From assembly GCF_026738875.1 (NCBI RefSeq), contig NZ_JAPQFJ010000010.1, positions 91,780-155,779 on the forward strand: a DNA stretch of 64,000 bases, given 5' to 3'. A model generated the notes under the pieces. That model was not told the DNA's origin, did not search any database, and saw only the letters and a list, made by a program, of their open reading frames with translations. This document shows positions 17,450 through 26,510 of the stretch, piece after piece. Numbering within the stretch: position 1 is the stretch's first letter; every line of letters begins with the position of its first letter. The stretch is from Clostridium brassicae. GTDB lineage: Bacteria > Bacillota > Clostridia > Clostridiales > Clostridiaceae. Made by a program: the position numbers and the translations under genes.

Positions 17450-19279
17450 ATGAGAAAAATAATAAAGTTTTTAATCTCAATGTGTGTTTTAAGTTTAGTA
17501 TTGGTATGCAATGTTTATGCTAAAGAGGAATTAAAAATTGATAGTTGGGATATAAAATCTAATGTTTTAGAAAACGGAGATTTAGTTATAAATGAAGATA
17601 TAAGTTTTAGATTTTCAGATAAATTTAATGGAGTATTTAGAGATATAAAAATAAAGAATACATCTAAGGTTTCAGATATGAAAATCTATGAAAAAGTTAA
17701 TGGAAAAGAAATTGAGTTTAAGCAAGTAGAAAAAGGAAGTAATGGGGATAATGGAGTTTATGAAATTAAATATCCTAGTAAAGACTATGCCTCTATAAAA
17801 ATATTTTCGCCATCAAGGAATCAAGTTAAAACTTTTACTTTAAAATATAAAATATTAAATGAAAGTACTAAATACAAAGATACTGGAGAATTGTTTTATA
17901 AGTTTATAGGAGAAGAGAATAAAACACCAATAGACAAATTGAATATAAATATAAGTCTTCCAAAACCAGCTTTAAAGGATAAAGTAAAGATTTTTGCACA
18001 TGGTCCTTTAAATGGTCAAATAAACTTTTCAGAAAAAGGATCTATAAATTTACAAGTAGATAACGTAAATTCTAAAAAATTTGTTGCGCCAAGGATACTC
18101 TTTCCAGTGGAATATATAAATAGATCGACAAATATAGTTAAGGAAAATGCTTATTCTAGGATTATGGATGAGGAGTTAAGTTATGCAAGTAGTGTTAAGA
18201 AAAAAATAGAGAATTCTAAAAAAAGAATGAGTGCTGCAAATTATGGATCTTTTGCTTTTATAGGAATAAGCTTGTTAATCACTTTTATTCTTTGTATAAA
18301 ATTTAGAAGAAAACAAAACGGTAATATTGAAAATATTTATGGAATGATACCAGAAGATTGTACTCCAGCTGTTGCAAGTGTTATATATTCACATTATTTA
18401 GGAAGCAAAGATATAATTGCCACTATATTAGATTTGAGTAGAAAAGGTTATTTAAATCTTGAAGAAGTGGAAGAAAATGAGGAATTGATAACCCAAAAAG
18501 AAAGCAAAGTTAAAAAACAAAAAAAGGATAAAAACTACAAGATAATAAATAGTGGATATATAGGGGATAACTTATTGGAACATGAAAAGTTCTTTATTGA
18601 CTGGCTTATAAATAAGATTGGAAATGGTTTTTTTGTAACATTGAATATGATACGTGAATATAGTAAAAAAAACACAGGGAAATTTACTGGTGATTATAAA
18701 AAGTGGGAAGAACTTGTTAGAAAATATGTTAAAGAAAATAAATATTATGATAATAAAGCAAAGCAAACAGGAATTCTATTGATCTTATTTAGCTTTTTTC
18801 AAGTACTACTGGGAATTTTGTTTATTGCATTAGGAAGTAATTATGGAATAGCTGTTTTGATTATAGGAATAGTATTTATAATATGGAGTATAGCTTTAAT
18901 GTACAGGAAGAGTGATTATGGCTATGTTCAATATAAAAAATGGGCAAAATTCAAAGAAGAGATTAAAAAAGTTAAAGAATATAATATACAGAAGGAATTT
19001 TCAGAAAATTATATTGATGAATGTTTAATTTATGGAATGTCTCTAGGGCTATCTCAAAAGGAAATAGATAAATTTAAACCTTATATAATGTCATCTTCAG
19101 TTTATAGTAATAGTTATTTATATTGGTATTTCTTAAATTCAGATTCTAAAAATAATAGCTTTAATAAAAGTATAGATTCTGCATTTAATTCAGCTGTACC
19201 TTCAACTGGAAGTGGAGGAGGATTTAGCGGAGGAGGAGCAAGTGGTGCTGGCGGCGGAGGCGGTGCCGGTGGTTTTTAA
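17450..19279 (+). CDS. DUF2207 membrane protein with Gly-rich tail
   Basis: A 609-residue envelope protein. Residues 1-24 are a signal peptide (IIKFLISMCVLSLVLVCNVY). A DUF2207 extracytoplasmic domain follows up to about residue 225. A membrane helix lies near residues 265-285, a cytoplasmic winged-helix-like region with YLGSKDIIATILDLSRKGYL follows, then two more helices near 440-490. The end is SGGGFSGGG...GGGGGAGGF. This matches widespread DUF2207/YP_ Gly-tailed proteins whose biochemical role is unknown. A ribosome site of the GGGGG type precedes the ATG. It is transcribed alone. Confidence 0.88.
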   Translation: MRKIIKFLISMCVLSLVLVCNVYAKEELKIDSWDIKSNVLENGDLVINEDISFRFSDKFNGVFRDIKIKNTSKVSDMKIYEKVNGKEIEFKQVEKGSNGDNGVYEIKYPSKDYASIKIFSPSRNQVKTFTLKYKILNESTKYKDTGELFYKFIGEENKTPIDKLNINISLPKPALKDKVKIFAHGPLNGQINFSEKGSINLQVDNVNSKKFVAPRILFPVEYINRSTNIVKENAYSRIMDEELSYASSVKKKIENSKKRMSAANYGSFAFIGISLLITFILCIKFRRKQNGNIENIYGMIPEDCTPAVASVIYSHYLGSKDIIATILDLSRKGYLNLEEVEENEELITQKESKVKKQKKDKNYKIINSGYIGDNLLEHEKFFIDWLINKIGNGFFVTLNMIREYSKKNTGKFTGDYKKWEELVRKYVKENKYYDNKAKQTGILLILFSFFQVLLGILFIALGSNYGIAVLIIGIVFIIWSIALMYRKSDYGYVQYKKWAKFKEEIKKVKEYNIQKEFSENYIDECLIYGMSLGLSQKEIDKFKPYIMSSSVYSNSYLYWYFLNSDSKNNSFNKSIDSAFNSAVPSTGSGGGFSGGGASGAGGGGGAGGF

Positions 19280-19310
19280 ACTAAGTTGTGGTTTAGCAGT
19301 TTTTATTTTT
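19277..19310 (+). terminator. weak terminator candidate
   Basis: TAAACTA and TGGTTTA form a short stem with one G-U pair, followed after GCAG by a T-rich run. It is weak, but correctly placed just after the DUF2207 stop codon. Confidence 0.35.
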
Positions 19311-19433
19311 TATAATTCACAAAAAACTTAAAAATAAGACTGAAATTTATATTTGGGACATAATCACATGTGTTATATTAAGCCATTATCATATATCAAT
19401 CAGAGAAATAAAACTAAAATTAGAAAAATTATC

Positions 19434-19462
19434 TTGACATTTGAAAAATACAAGTCTATAAT
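19434..19462 (+). promoter_or_regulatory. sigma-A promoter of the methionine operon
   Basis: A perfect TTGACA (19434-19439), a 17-base spacer and a perfect TATAAT (19457-19462). Transcription should start near 19469, about 20 bases before the riboswitch. Confidence 0.9.
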
Positions 19463-19489
19463 GATATGCATAGTTAAAAATGAATACAG

Positions 19490-19640
19490 CTTATCAAGAG
19501 TGGTGGAGGGACTGGCCCGATGAAACCCGGCAACCGTTATAAACTTTATTGTTTATAAAATGGTGCTAAATCCTGCAGCTTTATGCTGGAAGATAAGGGT
19601 AAACGGGACTTTTAAGACCTAAGGTTATCCTTAGGTCTTT
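19490..19640 (+). promoter_or_regulatory. SAM-I (S-box) riboswitch with terminator
   Basis: The aptamer covers 19490-19599. CTTATC (P1) and GATAAG close it, and the invariant core AGAGTGGTGGAGGGACTGGC, CCGATGAAACCCGGCAACC and GGTGCTAAATCC is intact. The expression platform is a terminator hairpin AAGACCTAAGG / CCTTAGGTCTT (19614-19639) followed by TATTTTTTT. With SAM bound, the terminator forms and the downstream transport genes are shut off. This ties the operon to methionine/SAM supply. Confidence 0.97.
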
Positions 19641-19752
19641 ATTTTTTTACCCTAATAGGAATGACAAAAGGAGGAATGAGATATAAATTATCAATTAGGG
19701 CTATACTTTAAGAATTTTAAATGAAAATTAAATAAAAAGGGGGAAACGAAGA

Positions 19753-20559
19753 GTGAAAAGGGCAGTTTTCTGTTTTATAAGTATTATTTGTATTTTTGGC
19801 TTAATAGGATGTAGTAGTAAAGTAAGCGGAGAAAAGCAAGAAGATAAAAAAGTTATTAAAATAGGAATTACTCCTAATCCTTTTAAGGAAATTGTTGAAG
19901 AAATAAAACCTTTGGTTAAGGAAAAAGGATATGAGTTAGAAGTAAAAGAATTTACAGATTATATGACTCCAAATACTGCTCTTGTAGATAAGGAGTTAGA
20001 TGTTAATTTTTATCAGCATATACCGTTTTTAAACAAATTTAACAATGATAAACATGCAGATTTGACTTATGCATCAAAGGTGTTTATAGCGCCTATAGGA
20101 ATATACTCAAAAAAAATTAAGGATATAAAGGAATTGAAAGAAAATTCAGAAATAGGAATTCCTAACGATCCAACTAATGAAGCAAGAGCTTTAAAATTGC
20201 TTGCTAGTGCAGGTCTTATAAAAGTAAAAGATGGAGATTTTATAACAATTGTAGATATAACTGAAAATCCCAAAAAACTTAACATAAAAGAGTTAGATGC
20301 GGCGCAAATACCTAGAACATTAGATCAATTAGATATAGGGGTAATAAATACAAATTTCGCATTGGCAGCAAAATTGAATCCAGCAAAAGATTCTATTTAC
20401 AAAGAAGCAGAGGATTCACCATATTCAAATATTTTAGCAGTTAGAAAAGAAGATAAAGATAAACCTTATGTAAAAGCACTATCAGAAGTATTGACTTCTA
20501 AGGAATTTAAGAAATTTATAGAAGATAAATACAAAGGTGTTTTAATACCTTCTTTCTAA
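19753..20559 (+). CDS. metQ: methionine-binding lipoprotein (first copy)
   Basis: A 268-residue substrate-binding lipoprotein of the MetNIQ importer. The signal peptide ends in a lipobox (FGLIGC), anchoring it to the outer face of the membrane. NlpA/MetQ motifs are IGITPNPFKEI, FYQHIPFLN, GIPNDPTNEARALKLL and ELDAAQIPR. The start is GTG with a GGGGG-type site. It is the first gene after the SAM riboswitch and precedes metN by 32 bases. It shares about half its residues with the second copy at 22274. Confidence 0.93.
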   Translation: MKRAVFCFISIICIFGLIGCSSKVSGEKQEDKKVIKIGITPNPFKEIVEEIKPLVKEKGYELEVKEFTDYMTPNTALVDKELDVNFYQHIPFLNKFNNDKHADLTYASKVFIAPIGIYSKKIKDIKELKENSEIGIPNDPTNEARALKLLASAGLIKVKDGDFITIVDITENPKKLNIKELDAAQIPRTLDQLDIGVINTNFALAAKLNPAKDSIYKEAEDSPYSNILAVRKEDKDKPYVKALSEVLTSKEFKKFIEDKYKGVLIPSF

Positions 20560-20591
20560 ATCTAAAAGCATGTCTGGAGGGGGGGACTAGA

Positions 20592-21548
20592 TTGATACAA
20601 ATTAAAAATGTAAATAAATATTTTTCAGATAAAAAAGTTTTAGATAATGTTAGTTTAGAAATTGAAAAAGGAGAGATATTTGGAATTATAGGACATAGTG
20701 GGGCTGGAAAATCAACTCTTTTAAGATGTATAAATGGCTTAGAAAGTTATGATGAAGGAAGTGTTAAGGTCAATTCTAAAGAAGTTAATAAATTAAAAGG
20801 AAGAGAATTAAGAGAATTTAGAAAAGATATAGGTATGATATTTCAGAACTTTAGCTTATTGACTAGAAAAGATGTTTGGCATAATGTAGCGTTACCTATG
20901 GAGACATGGAATTATGACAAAAGTGAAATAAATGAAAAAGTTAAAAAACTTCTAAAACTTGTAGGGCTTGAAGATAAGGAAAAGAGTATGCCAAAAGAAT
21001 TAAGTGGTGGACAAAAGCAAAGAGTAGCGATAGCAAGGGCTCTTACTTTAGAACCTGATATACTTTTATGTGATGAAGCTACTTCAGCATTAGACCCTAG
21101 TACTACAAAATCTATATTAGAACTTCTAAAAAAGATAAATAAAGAATTAGGAATAACTATTATAATAGTAACGCATCAAATGGAGGTTATAAAGGAAGCT
21201 TGTGCAAAGGCAGCTTTAATGGATAGTGGAAAAGTTACTGATATTGGTAGTGTAGAAGAACTTTTTTTAAATCAGAGTAGTAATATGAAAAAATTACTAG
21301 GAGAAGAGGAGATTCTTCCAGATGAAGGTATAAATATAAGAATACTATTCCCAAAAGAATTTAGTGAAGGAACAATAATAACTAGCATGGCTAGAGATCT
21401 TAATATTGATTTCTCTATTGTTTGGGGCAAACTAGAGAGATTTGGAGAAGATGTTTTAGGAAGTTTAGTGATTAACATATCAGAAGATCAAAAGGGGCAT
21501 GTGAGTTCTTATTTAAATAAAAAGGGCGTAAATTGGGAGGTGTTATAG
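20592..21548 (+). CDS. metN: methionine ABC transporter ATPase
   Basis: A 318-residue energising subunit. Walker A GHSGAGKST, the Q loop FQNFSLLTRKDVWHNVALP, signature LSGGQKQRVAIARAL and Walker B ILLCDEATSALDP are all present. Residues 245-318 form the C-terminal ACT-like NIL domain, which in E. coli MetN binds methionine and inhibits transport. The start is TTG after GGAGGGGGGACTAGA. metI begins at the next base after the stop codon, showing tight coupling. Confidence 0.95.
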   Translation: MIQIKNVNKYFSDKKVLDNVSLEIEKGEIFGIIGHSGAGKSTLLRCINGLESYDEGSVKVNSKEVNKLKGRELREFRKDIGMIFQNFSLLTRKDVWHNVALPMETWNYDKSEINEKVKKLLKLVGLEDKEKSMPKELSGGQKQRVAIARALTLEPDILLCDEATSALDPSTTKSILELLKKINKELGITIIIVTHQMEVIKEACAKAALMDSGKVTDIGSVEELFLNQSSNMKKLLGEEEILPDEGINIRILFPKEFSEGTIITSMARDLNIDFSIVWGKLERFGEDVLGSLVINISEDQKGHVSSYLNKKGVNWEVL

Positions 21549-22193
21549 ATGGAGATTTATGAAATTCTTATTAAGGCTTTAGGGGAAACTTTATATATGG
21601 TTTTTATAGCTACTTTTATAGCTACTTTGCTTGGATTTATACCTGCAATTATTATGGTTATAACAGAGGAAAACGGATTAAATCCAAATAAAACTATATA
21701 TAAAATATTCGATGTCGTTGTTAATATATTAAGATCTTTCCCTTTTATCATACTCATGATTGTTATTTTCCCTTTTACTAAGTTAATAGTGGGAAAAACA
21801 ATTGGAACTACGGCAGCTATTGTTCCACTAACAATAGGTTCGGCACCCTTTGTTACAAGGATAATAGAGGGATCATTAAAGGAAGTCGACAAAGGACTAA
21901 TTGAAGCTGCGAAATCTTTTGGAGCAAGTACTAGGCAGATTATTTTTAAAGTAATGCTTCCAGAATCACTTCCATCTATAATATCTGGTTTAACGCTTAC
22001 AATAATAAGTGTTGTAGGGCTTTCAGCTATGGCAGGAGCAATTGGTGGGGGCGGACTTGGACAGGTAGCTCTTAATTATGGATATTATAGATTTGATACA
22101 AAGATTATGATATATACAGTTATAGTTTTAATAGTATTAGTACAACTTCTTCAAAGCATAGGAATGATTGTATACAATAGATTTAATAAATAG
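21549..22193 (+). CDS. metI: methionine ABC transporter permease
   Basis: A 214-residue permease with five hydrophobic helices. The coupling helix motif EAAKSFGASTRQIIFKVMLP docks on MetN, and AMAGAIGGGGLGQVALNYGY is the typical MetI segment. It follows metN without a gap, using a GGGAGG site inside the end of metN. It moves methionine delivered by either MetQ lipoprotein into the cytoplasm. Confidence 0.95.
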   Translation: MEIYEILIKALGETLYMVFIATFIATLLGFIPAIIMVITEENGLNPNKTIYKIFDVVVNILRSFPFIILMIVIFPFTKLIVGKTIGTTAAIVPLTIGSAPFVTRIIEGSLKEVDKGLIEAAKSFGASTRQIIFKVMLPESLPSIISGLTLTIISVVGLSAMAGAIGGGGLGQVALNYGYYRFDTKIMIYTVIVLIVLVQLLQSIGMIVYNRFNK

Positions 22194-22273
22194 TTTAATA
22201 CAAAAGTGGGGCTTAAAAAGGTATAATTGTAAATTTAAATAAATATTATGTAAACTTAAGGGGGCAAATATAT

Positions 22274-23089
22274 ATGAAAAAGAAAATATTATCAATTGTT
22301 TTAACATCTACTTTAATTTGTAGTTTAGTAGCTTTAACGGGTTGTGGAGCTAAAAAAGGAGCTGAAGTTAAAGAAAAAAAGAAGATTGTTATAGGGGCAA
22401 ATCCAACACCTCATGCGGAGATATTACAAAAAGTTAAACCTATTTTAGAAAAGGAAGGATATACGTTAGAAATAAAAGAGTTCACAGAATATACTACACT
22501 CAATAAAGTCTTACAAGACGGGGAAATAGATGCAAATTATTTTCAGCACATACCTTATTTAGAACAGTTTAACAAGGAGAATAAAACGGATTTAGTTTAT
22601 ACAGTAAAAGTGCATATAGAACCTATGGCAATATATTCTAAAAAGATAAAAGATTTAAAGGAATTAAAAAATGGGTCTGTGATTGCTGTGCCAAATGATC
22701 CAACTAATGAGGCTAGAGCTCTTAAACTACTAGAAAGAGAAGGAATAATGAAATTTAAAGATGGGCAATTAATATCTAAATTAGATATTAAGGAGAATCC
22801 TAAGAATATAGAAATTAAAGAATTAGATGCAGCTCAACTTCCAAGAGTATTACAGGATGTAGATGTTGCAGTTATAAATACTAATTATGCTATTTCAGCA
22901 GGATTAAATCCTACCAAGGATTCTCTAGCAATTGAAGATAAGGATTCACCATATGCTAATATTATAGCCGTAAAGAAAGAAAATAAGGATAAAGAATATA
23001 TAAAAGCATTAAATAAAGCTATTAATTCTGAAGAAATAAAAAAATATATTAAAGAGAAATATAATGGGACTGTAATACCAGCATTTTAG
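22274..23089 (+). CDS. metQ: methionine-binding lipoprotein (second copy)
   Basis: A 271-residue paralogue of the protein at 19753. It has lipobox VALTGC and the same landmarks: IGANPTPHAEIL, YFQHIPYLEQF, VPNDPTNEARALKLL, ELDAAQLPR. It follows metI by 80 bases with a GGGGGC-type site, in the same riboswitch-controlled operon. Two binding proteins for one MetNI pair may widen the range (for example D- and L-methionine or derivatives). That division is inference. No clear terminator follows. Confidence 0.93.
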   Translation: MKKKILSIVLTSTLICSLVALTGCGAKKGAEVKEKKKIVIGANPTPHAEILQKVKPILEKEGYTLEIKEFTEYTTLNKVLQDGEIDANYFQHIPYLEQFNKENKTDLVYTVKVHIEPMAIYSKKIKDLKELKNGSVIAVPNDPTNEARALKLLEREGIMKFKDGQLISKLDIKENPKNIEIKELDAAQLPRVLQDVDVAVINTNYAISAGLNPTKDSLAIEDKDSPYANIIAVKKENKDKEYIKALNKAINSEEIKKYIKEKYNGTVIPAF

Positions 23090-23225
23090 GATAGTAAGAA
23101 TATTTGCTAGTTTCAATGGGGGTTGATTCTAGTTAAGATGTAGATATTGTATAAATAGGGGGCAAATTAACATATATAAACAAATAAAATGTATAAATAA
23201 GGATCTTATTTCAAATAATAACTAA

Positions 23226-23332
23226 TAAGACTTTGTCTTAGGTATAGCCATCCTAGTATTGGGGTAAGGGTGGTTATAACCGAAGATAATAGACTCTAAT
23301 CATGGGGTGAAGGATTATATTAGAATTAGAGT
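23226..23332 (+). ncRNA. structured leader of unknown class
   Basis: Three consecutive stem-loops. TAAGAC/GTCTTA lies at 23226-23240. A wobble-containing stem joins GGTATAGCCATCC (23241-23253) to GGGTGGTTATAACC (about 23268-23281). ACTCTAAT (23293-23300) pairs with ATTAGAGT (23325-23332) around a loop holding CATGGGGTGAAGG. The stretch is richer in G than its surroundings and ends shortly before the ribosome site of the next gene. It is not a T-box and fits no riboswitch class I know. Confidence 0.45.
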
Positions 23333-23359
23333 TCTGTTTATTTGAAAGGAGATTCTAAT

Positions 23360-24004
23360 TTGAAAGTGATAAAAAAATTAAATCAAATTACTAATGAATA
23401 TAATAATTTGGTTGCTTGTGACATAATAGAGAAGCATACTCTTTATTATATAGAAAATTATATAAAAGGGGATAATGATGGGAAGGATTTAATAGTTATT
23501 TTGGGCAATTTAGCTTTTTTATATAGAAAGAAGGAAATTCAAAATAAAAGAATAGTTGAATTTATCAAAAAGATATTCAATATATGTCATTATATAAATG
23601 AATATTTAGCTAAAAGAATAAGCAACTTTATGGAGATAATTTTAAATAAAAATAAAGAGTTAATTGAATTTTATATAAAAGAGATAGAAAATTTTAAAGG
23701 TAGAATAGATAGGGATTGTGTGGCTATTTTATATAAAGCTTCTATTCTACCTTCATTTAAAAATAAGCTTCCTGTAGATAAACTAGTTGAGAAGTTTAAG
23801 TATCCATGGAGAAGTTACTATGAAATTTCTTTATATCATTATTATTATAATGACAACATTAATTCCTTAAAGTATATTTTTAAAGCTTTAAACACTTGTC
23901 CTAAAAAATTAATAAATGAATATAATTCACGTAAACAATACTTAAAAAGTAAGCTAATTAAAATTAAACAAAAACAGCAAACTAAAATTTTTGATTTAAT
24001 GTAA
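23360..24004 (+). CDS. hypothetical protein, 214 residues
   Basis: A soluble, Lys/Ile/Tyr-rich, mostly helical protein without recognisable motifs. The C-terminal part (YEISLYHYYYNDNINSLKYI then FKALNTCPKKLINEYNSRKQ) could be a degenerate TPR-like helix pair, and the last 20 residues are Lys/Gln-rich. I place the start at TTG 23360, eight bases after AAAGGAG; the TTG at 23342 lies upstream of that site. It sits alone behind the structured leader at 23226. Confidence 0.6.
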   Translation: MKVIKKLNQITNEYNNLVACDIIEKHTLYYIENYIKGDNDGKDLIVILGNLAFLYRKKEIQNKRIVEFIKKIFNICHYINEYLAKRISNFMEIILNKNKELIEFYIKEIENFKGRIDRDCVAILYKASILPSFKNKLPVDKLVEKFKYPWRSYYEISLYHYYYNDNINSLKYIFKALNTCPKKLINEYNSRKQYLKSKLIKIKQKQQTKIFDLM

Positions 24005-24220
24005 ATTGATTTAGAATACTATAATTAAAGTACTTTAGAGTATGATAGCTATGGTATAAAATAAGTAATAATTATATAATGTATATATTAGTTTGTTTCA
24101 TAATTTGATTTTTGAAAAATTCTTATTAATGTTGTAGCCACAGTAGATATTGGATAAAAATTTGATTTATAAATTATAGAGCATTCTAGTATACAATATT
24201 TAATTAATTAGGAGACAAAT

Positions 24221-25132
24221 ATGCTTGAAACACGATTACTTACATTTCTTACAGTAGCTAAAATAAAAAATTATACTAAGTCAGCTCAAATTTTAAATTT
24301 AACACAGCCTGCAGTATCTCAGCATATTAAATATTTAGAGGAGTATTATGGGGTGAAATTAATTAAGAAAACTGGCAGAAATGTGGATCTCACAAAAGAA
24401 GGCGAAGAGTTTTTAAAATATGTAAAAGAGATAGAATTTAAGGAAAGAGAGATTCTAAGAAAGTTTAAAAATAAATCTATTTTAGAAGGTACATATAATA
24501 TAGGCGCTACATTAACTATTGGAGGATATGTTCTCCCTAAAATATTAGGAGAATATAAAGAAGAACATCCTAACATAGAGATAATTCTAGCTGTTAATAA
24601 TACAAAAGAAATACTTAAAAAATTACTAAGAGAAGAAATAGATTTAGGTTTAGTAGAAGGACCTTTTGATAAAAATAAGTTTAAATATAAAAAGTTAAAA
24701 GAGGATGAACTTGTATTAGCATTTTCACCTAAACATGAATTTTCAAAAAAAGAATATGCTAAATTAGAAGATGTGCTTTCAGGAAAACTTATTTTAAGAG
24801 AAGAAGGTTCAGGAACAAGAAAATATTTTGAAAACACACTAATAAATGAAGGATATAATATAGAAAATTTTAATATATATATGGAAATAGGAAGTATTGA
24901 TGCCATAAAAGCTATTGTAGAAGAAAATCTGGGGTATACAATTATATCTAAAGCTGCTATAGAAAGAGAGTTAAAAATGGGGGCTATTAAAACTTTACCT
25001 ATAAAAAATAAAAAAATGAGTTTTGTTAATTTTTATAGAGAATTTAATTTTGTTTATCTACCTAATAAGATGAATGATTATATAAGTAATTTTATAGAAT
25101 TTTGTTCTAATAGTTCTGCTAGAGAATTTTAG
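24221..25132 (+). CDS. LysR-family transcriptional regulator
   Basis: A 303-residue DNA-binding regulator. The winged helix-turn-helix occupies residues 1-60 (FLTVAKIKNYTKSAQILNLT, QPAVSQHIKYLEEYYGVKL). The effector-binding domain from about residue 90 includes IGATLTIGGYVLPKIL and DLGLVEGPFDKNKF. It most resembles the CysL/YeiE-type branch. The same-strand YeiH-type transporter gene begins 279 bases downstream, and LysR/YeiH pairs are common, so control of that transporter is likely. Confidence 0.9.
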   Translation: MLETRLLTFLTVAKIKNYTKSAQILNLTQPAVSQHIKYLEEYYGVKLIKKTGRNVDLTKEGEEFLKYVKEIEFKEREILRKFKNKSILEGTYNIGATLTIGGYVLPKILGEYKEEHPNIEIILAVNNTKEILKKLLREEIDLGLVEGPFDKNKFKYKKLKEDELVLAFSPKHEFSKKEYAKLEDVLSGKLILREEGSGTRKYFENTLINEGYNIENFNIYMEIGSIDAIKAIVEENLGYTIISKAAIERELKMGAIKTLPIKNKKMSFVNFYREFNFVYLPNKMNDYISNFIEFCSNSSAREF

Positions 25133-25411
25133 TAGGACTGTTTTTTATGAGAGAAGGTTTTTCCATAATTAATTTTTTAAGAGTATATTGATTATAATAT
25201 TTTATTTATAGGTTCTGTTTTAAAGGAGTGTAAAAAACCTAATGTAAATTTCCTTTAATAGCCCTAAATACATTTATTTATAAATTATACAACAGATACA
25301 ATTGTAATCTTAAATGTATAATATATAATAAAAATTTATACAACTATAATGAATTATAATTTTTATTTATAAAAGACCTTTGATATAATTTTAATCAGAG
25401 GTGATTAAAAT

Positions 25412-26392
25412 ATGGATAAAATAAAGAAAATGGTACCAGGAATAATTTTTGTATTAATAATTTCTATATTATCTATGTTCATAAATGATGCTATGAAGAA
25501 TATCATCAATTTAGAAGCGTTAACAATAGGTATTATTATAGGGATAGTTTACAATAACACAATAAGAACTCAAAGTGTATTTAAAGAAGGTGTAAGTTTT
25601 TCTTTAAAGAAGCTCTTAAAGGTAGGAATAGTTTTGTTAGGATTCAAGCTTAATTTTAATTCACTATTAAAATTAGGTCCTAAAGTATTAATAATGGTAC
25701 TTATATTTGTACCTTCTGTTCTAATATTATCTATATTATTAGGTAAGATATTTAAAACTGAGGGAAAATTAGCGCCATTGATTGGTGTTGGATCATGTAT
25801 ATGTGGGGCTTCAGCAGTAGTTGCTCTTGCACCAACAATAAATGCTGATGACGAAGACTCAGTAGTTGCGGTATCTATAGTTAGTTTTTTAGGAGCTATA
25901 GGGGTTTTAATATATTCTGCTTTAGCTGTAACAAGTAATATGACTGATTTGCAATATGGCGTTTGGTCAGGAATATCTCTTCATGGTGTTGCTCATGCCA
26001 TAGCTGCAGCTTTTGCAAGAGGAGATGTATCAGGAGAAATAGGAACTTTTGTTAAAATGGCAAGAGTTGTAATGCTTGTACCAGTATCTATAGCTTTGGG
26101 ACTTGCTTATAATAAAGATTCAGAAACTAGTAAAAAAGCTAAGTTCCCTATGTATGTATTATATTTTATAATAGCTGGAGCAATAAGTTCTACAGGAATT
26201 ATACCTGATAATATATTGAAAGTATTAACTAAGTTAAGCAATTTATTTATACTAATGGCTATGGTTGGAATGGGACTTTCTGTAGATTTTAAGAGTATAA
26301 GAGACAAGGGAATGAAAGCATTGCTTATAGGTAGTATAATATTTTTAATAACTTCTGTGTCAACGTATTTTATTGTGAATATCATTGTGTAA
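25412..26392 (+). CDS. YeiH/UPF0324 family membrane transporter
   Basis: A 326-residue protein with nine or ten hydrophobic helices. GVGSCICGASAVVALAPTIN and SGISLHGVAHAIAAAFARGD are the UPF0324 hallmarks. Members are described as putative sulfate exporters and are often controlled by LysR proteins such as CysL or YeiE, matching the gene just upstream. Substrate evidence in the family is thin, so sulfite/sulfate or another sulfur anion is inference. An AGAGGTG site precedes the start. Confidence 0.88.
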   Translation: MDKIKKMVPGIIFVLIISILSMFINDAMKNIINLEALTIGIIIGIVYNNTIRTQSVFKEGVSFSLKKLLKVGIVLLGFKLNFNSLLKLGPKVLIMVLIFVPSVLILSILLGKIFKTEGKLAPLIGVGSCICGASAVVALAPTINADDEDSVVAVSIVSFLGAIGVLIYSALAVTSNMTDLQYGVWSGISLHGVAHAIAAAFARGDVSGEIGTFVKMARVVMLVPVSIALGLAYNKDSETSKKAKFPMYVLYFIIAGAISSTGIIPDNILKVLTKLSNLFILMAMVGMGLSVDFKSIRDKGMKALLIGSIIFLITSVSTYFIVNIIV

Positions 26393-26400
26393 TTAAATAA

Positions 26401-26510
26401 AAAAATGGGGCTGTCGCATTAAAAAATTTACATAAAATATATTGGTTTGAAAGTTTAAATTTAATACAATATATTGTAGAATTTATTATTAGTTCGACAG
26501 CTCCATTTTT
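26401..26510. repeat. inverted-repeat element acting as shared terminator
   Basis: Arms at 26401-26416 and 26495-26510 form a 16-bp stem with one G-U pair, reading GGGGCTGTCG/CGACAGCTCC plus A/T tails. Inside, AATATATTG and CAATATATT form a second stem. It ends exactly at the convergent HAD gene. The 78-base spacer is unusual for a terminator, and the GGGGCTGTCGCA ends look like transposon termini, so it may be a MITE or IS relic. Confidence 0.6.

Noticed and set aside
23260..23290. T-box antiterminator resemblance (GGGTGG)
   Set aside because: The invariant GGTGGNACCGCG and specifier loop features are absent.
24346..24906. 186-codon minus-strand frame
   Set aside because: Ser/Phe/Leu-rich shadow of the LysR gene.
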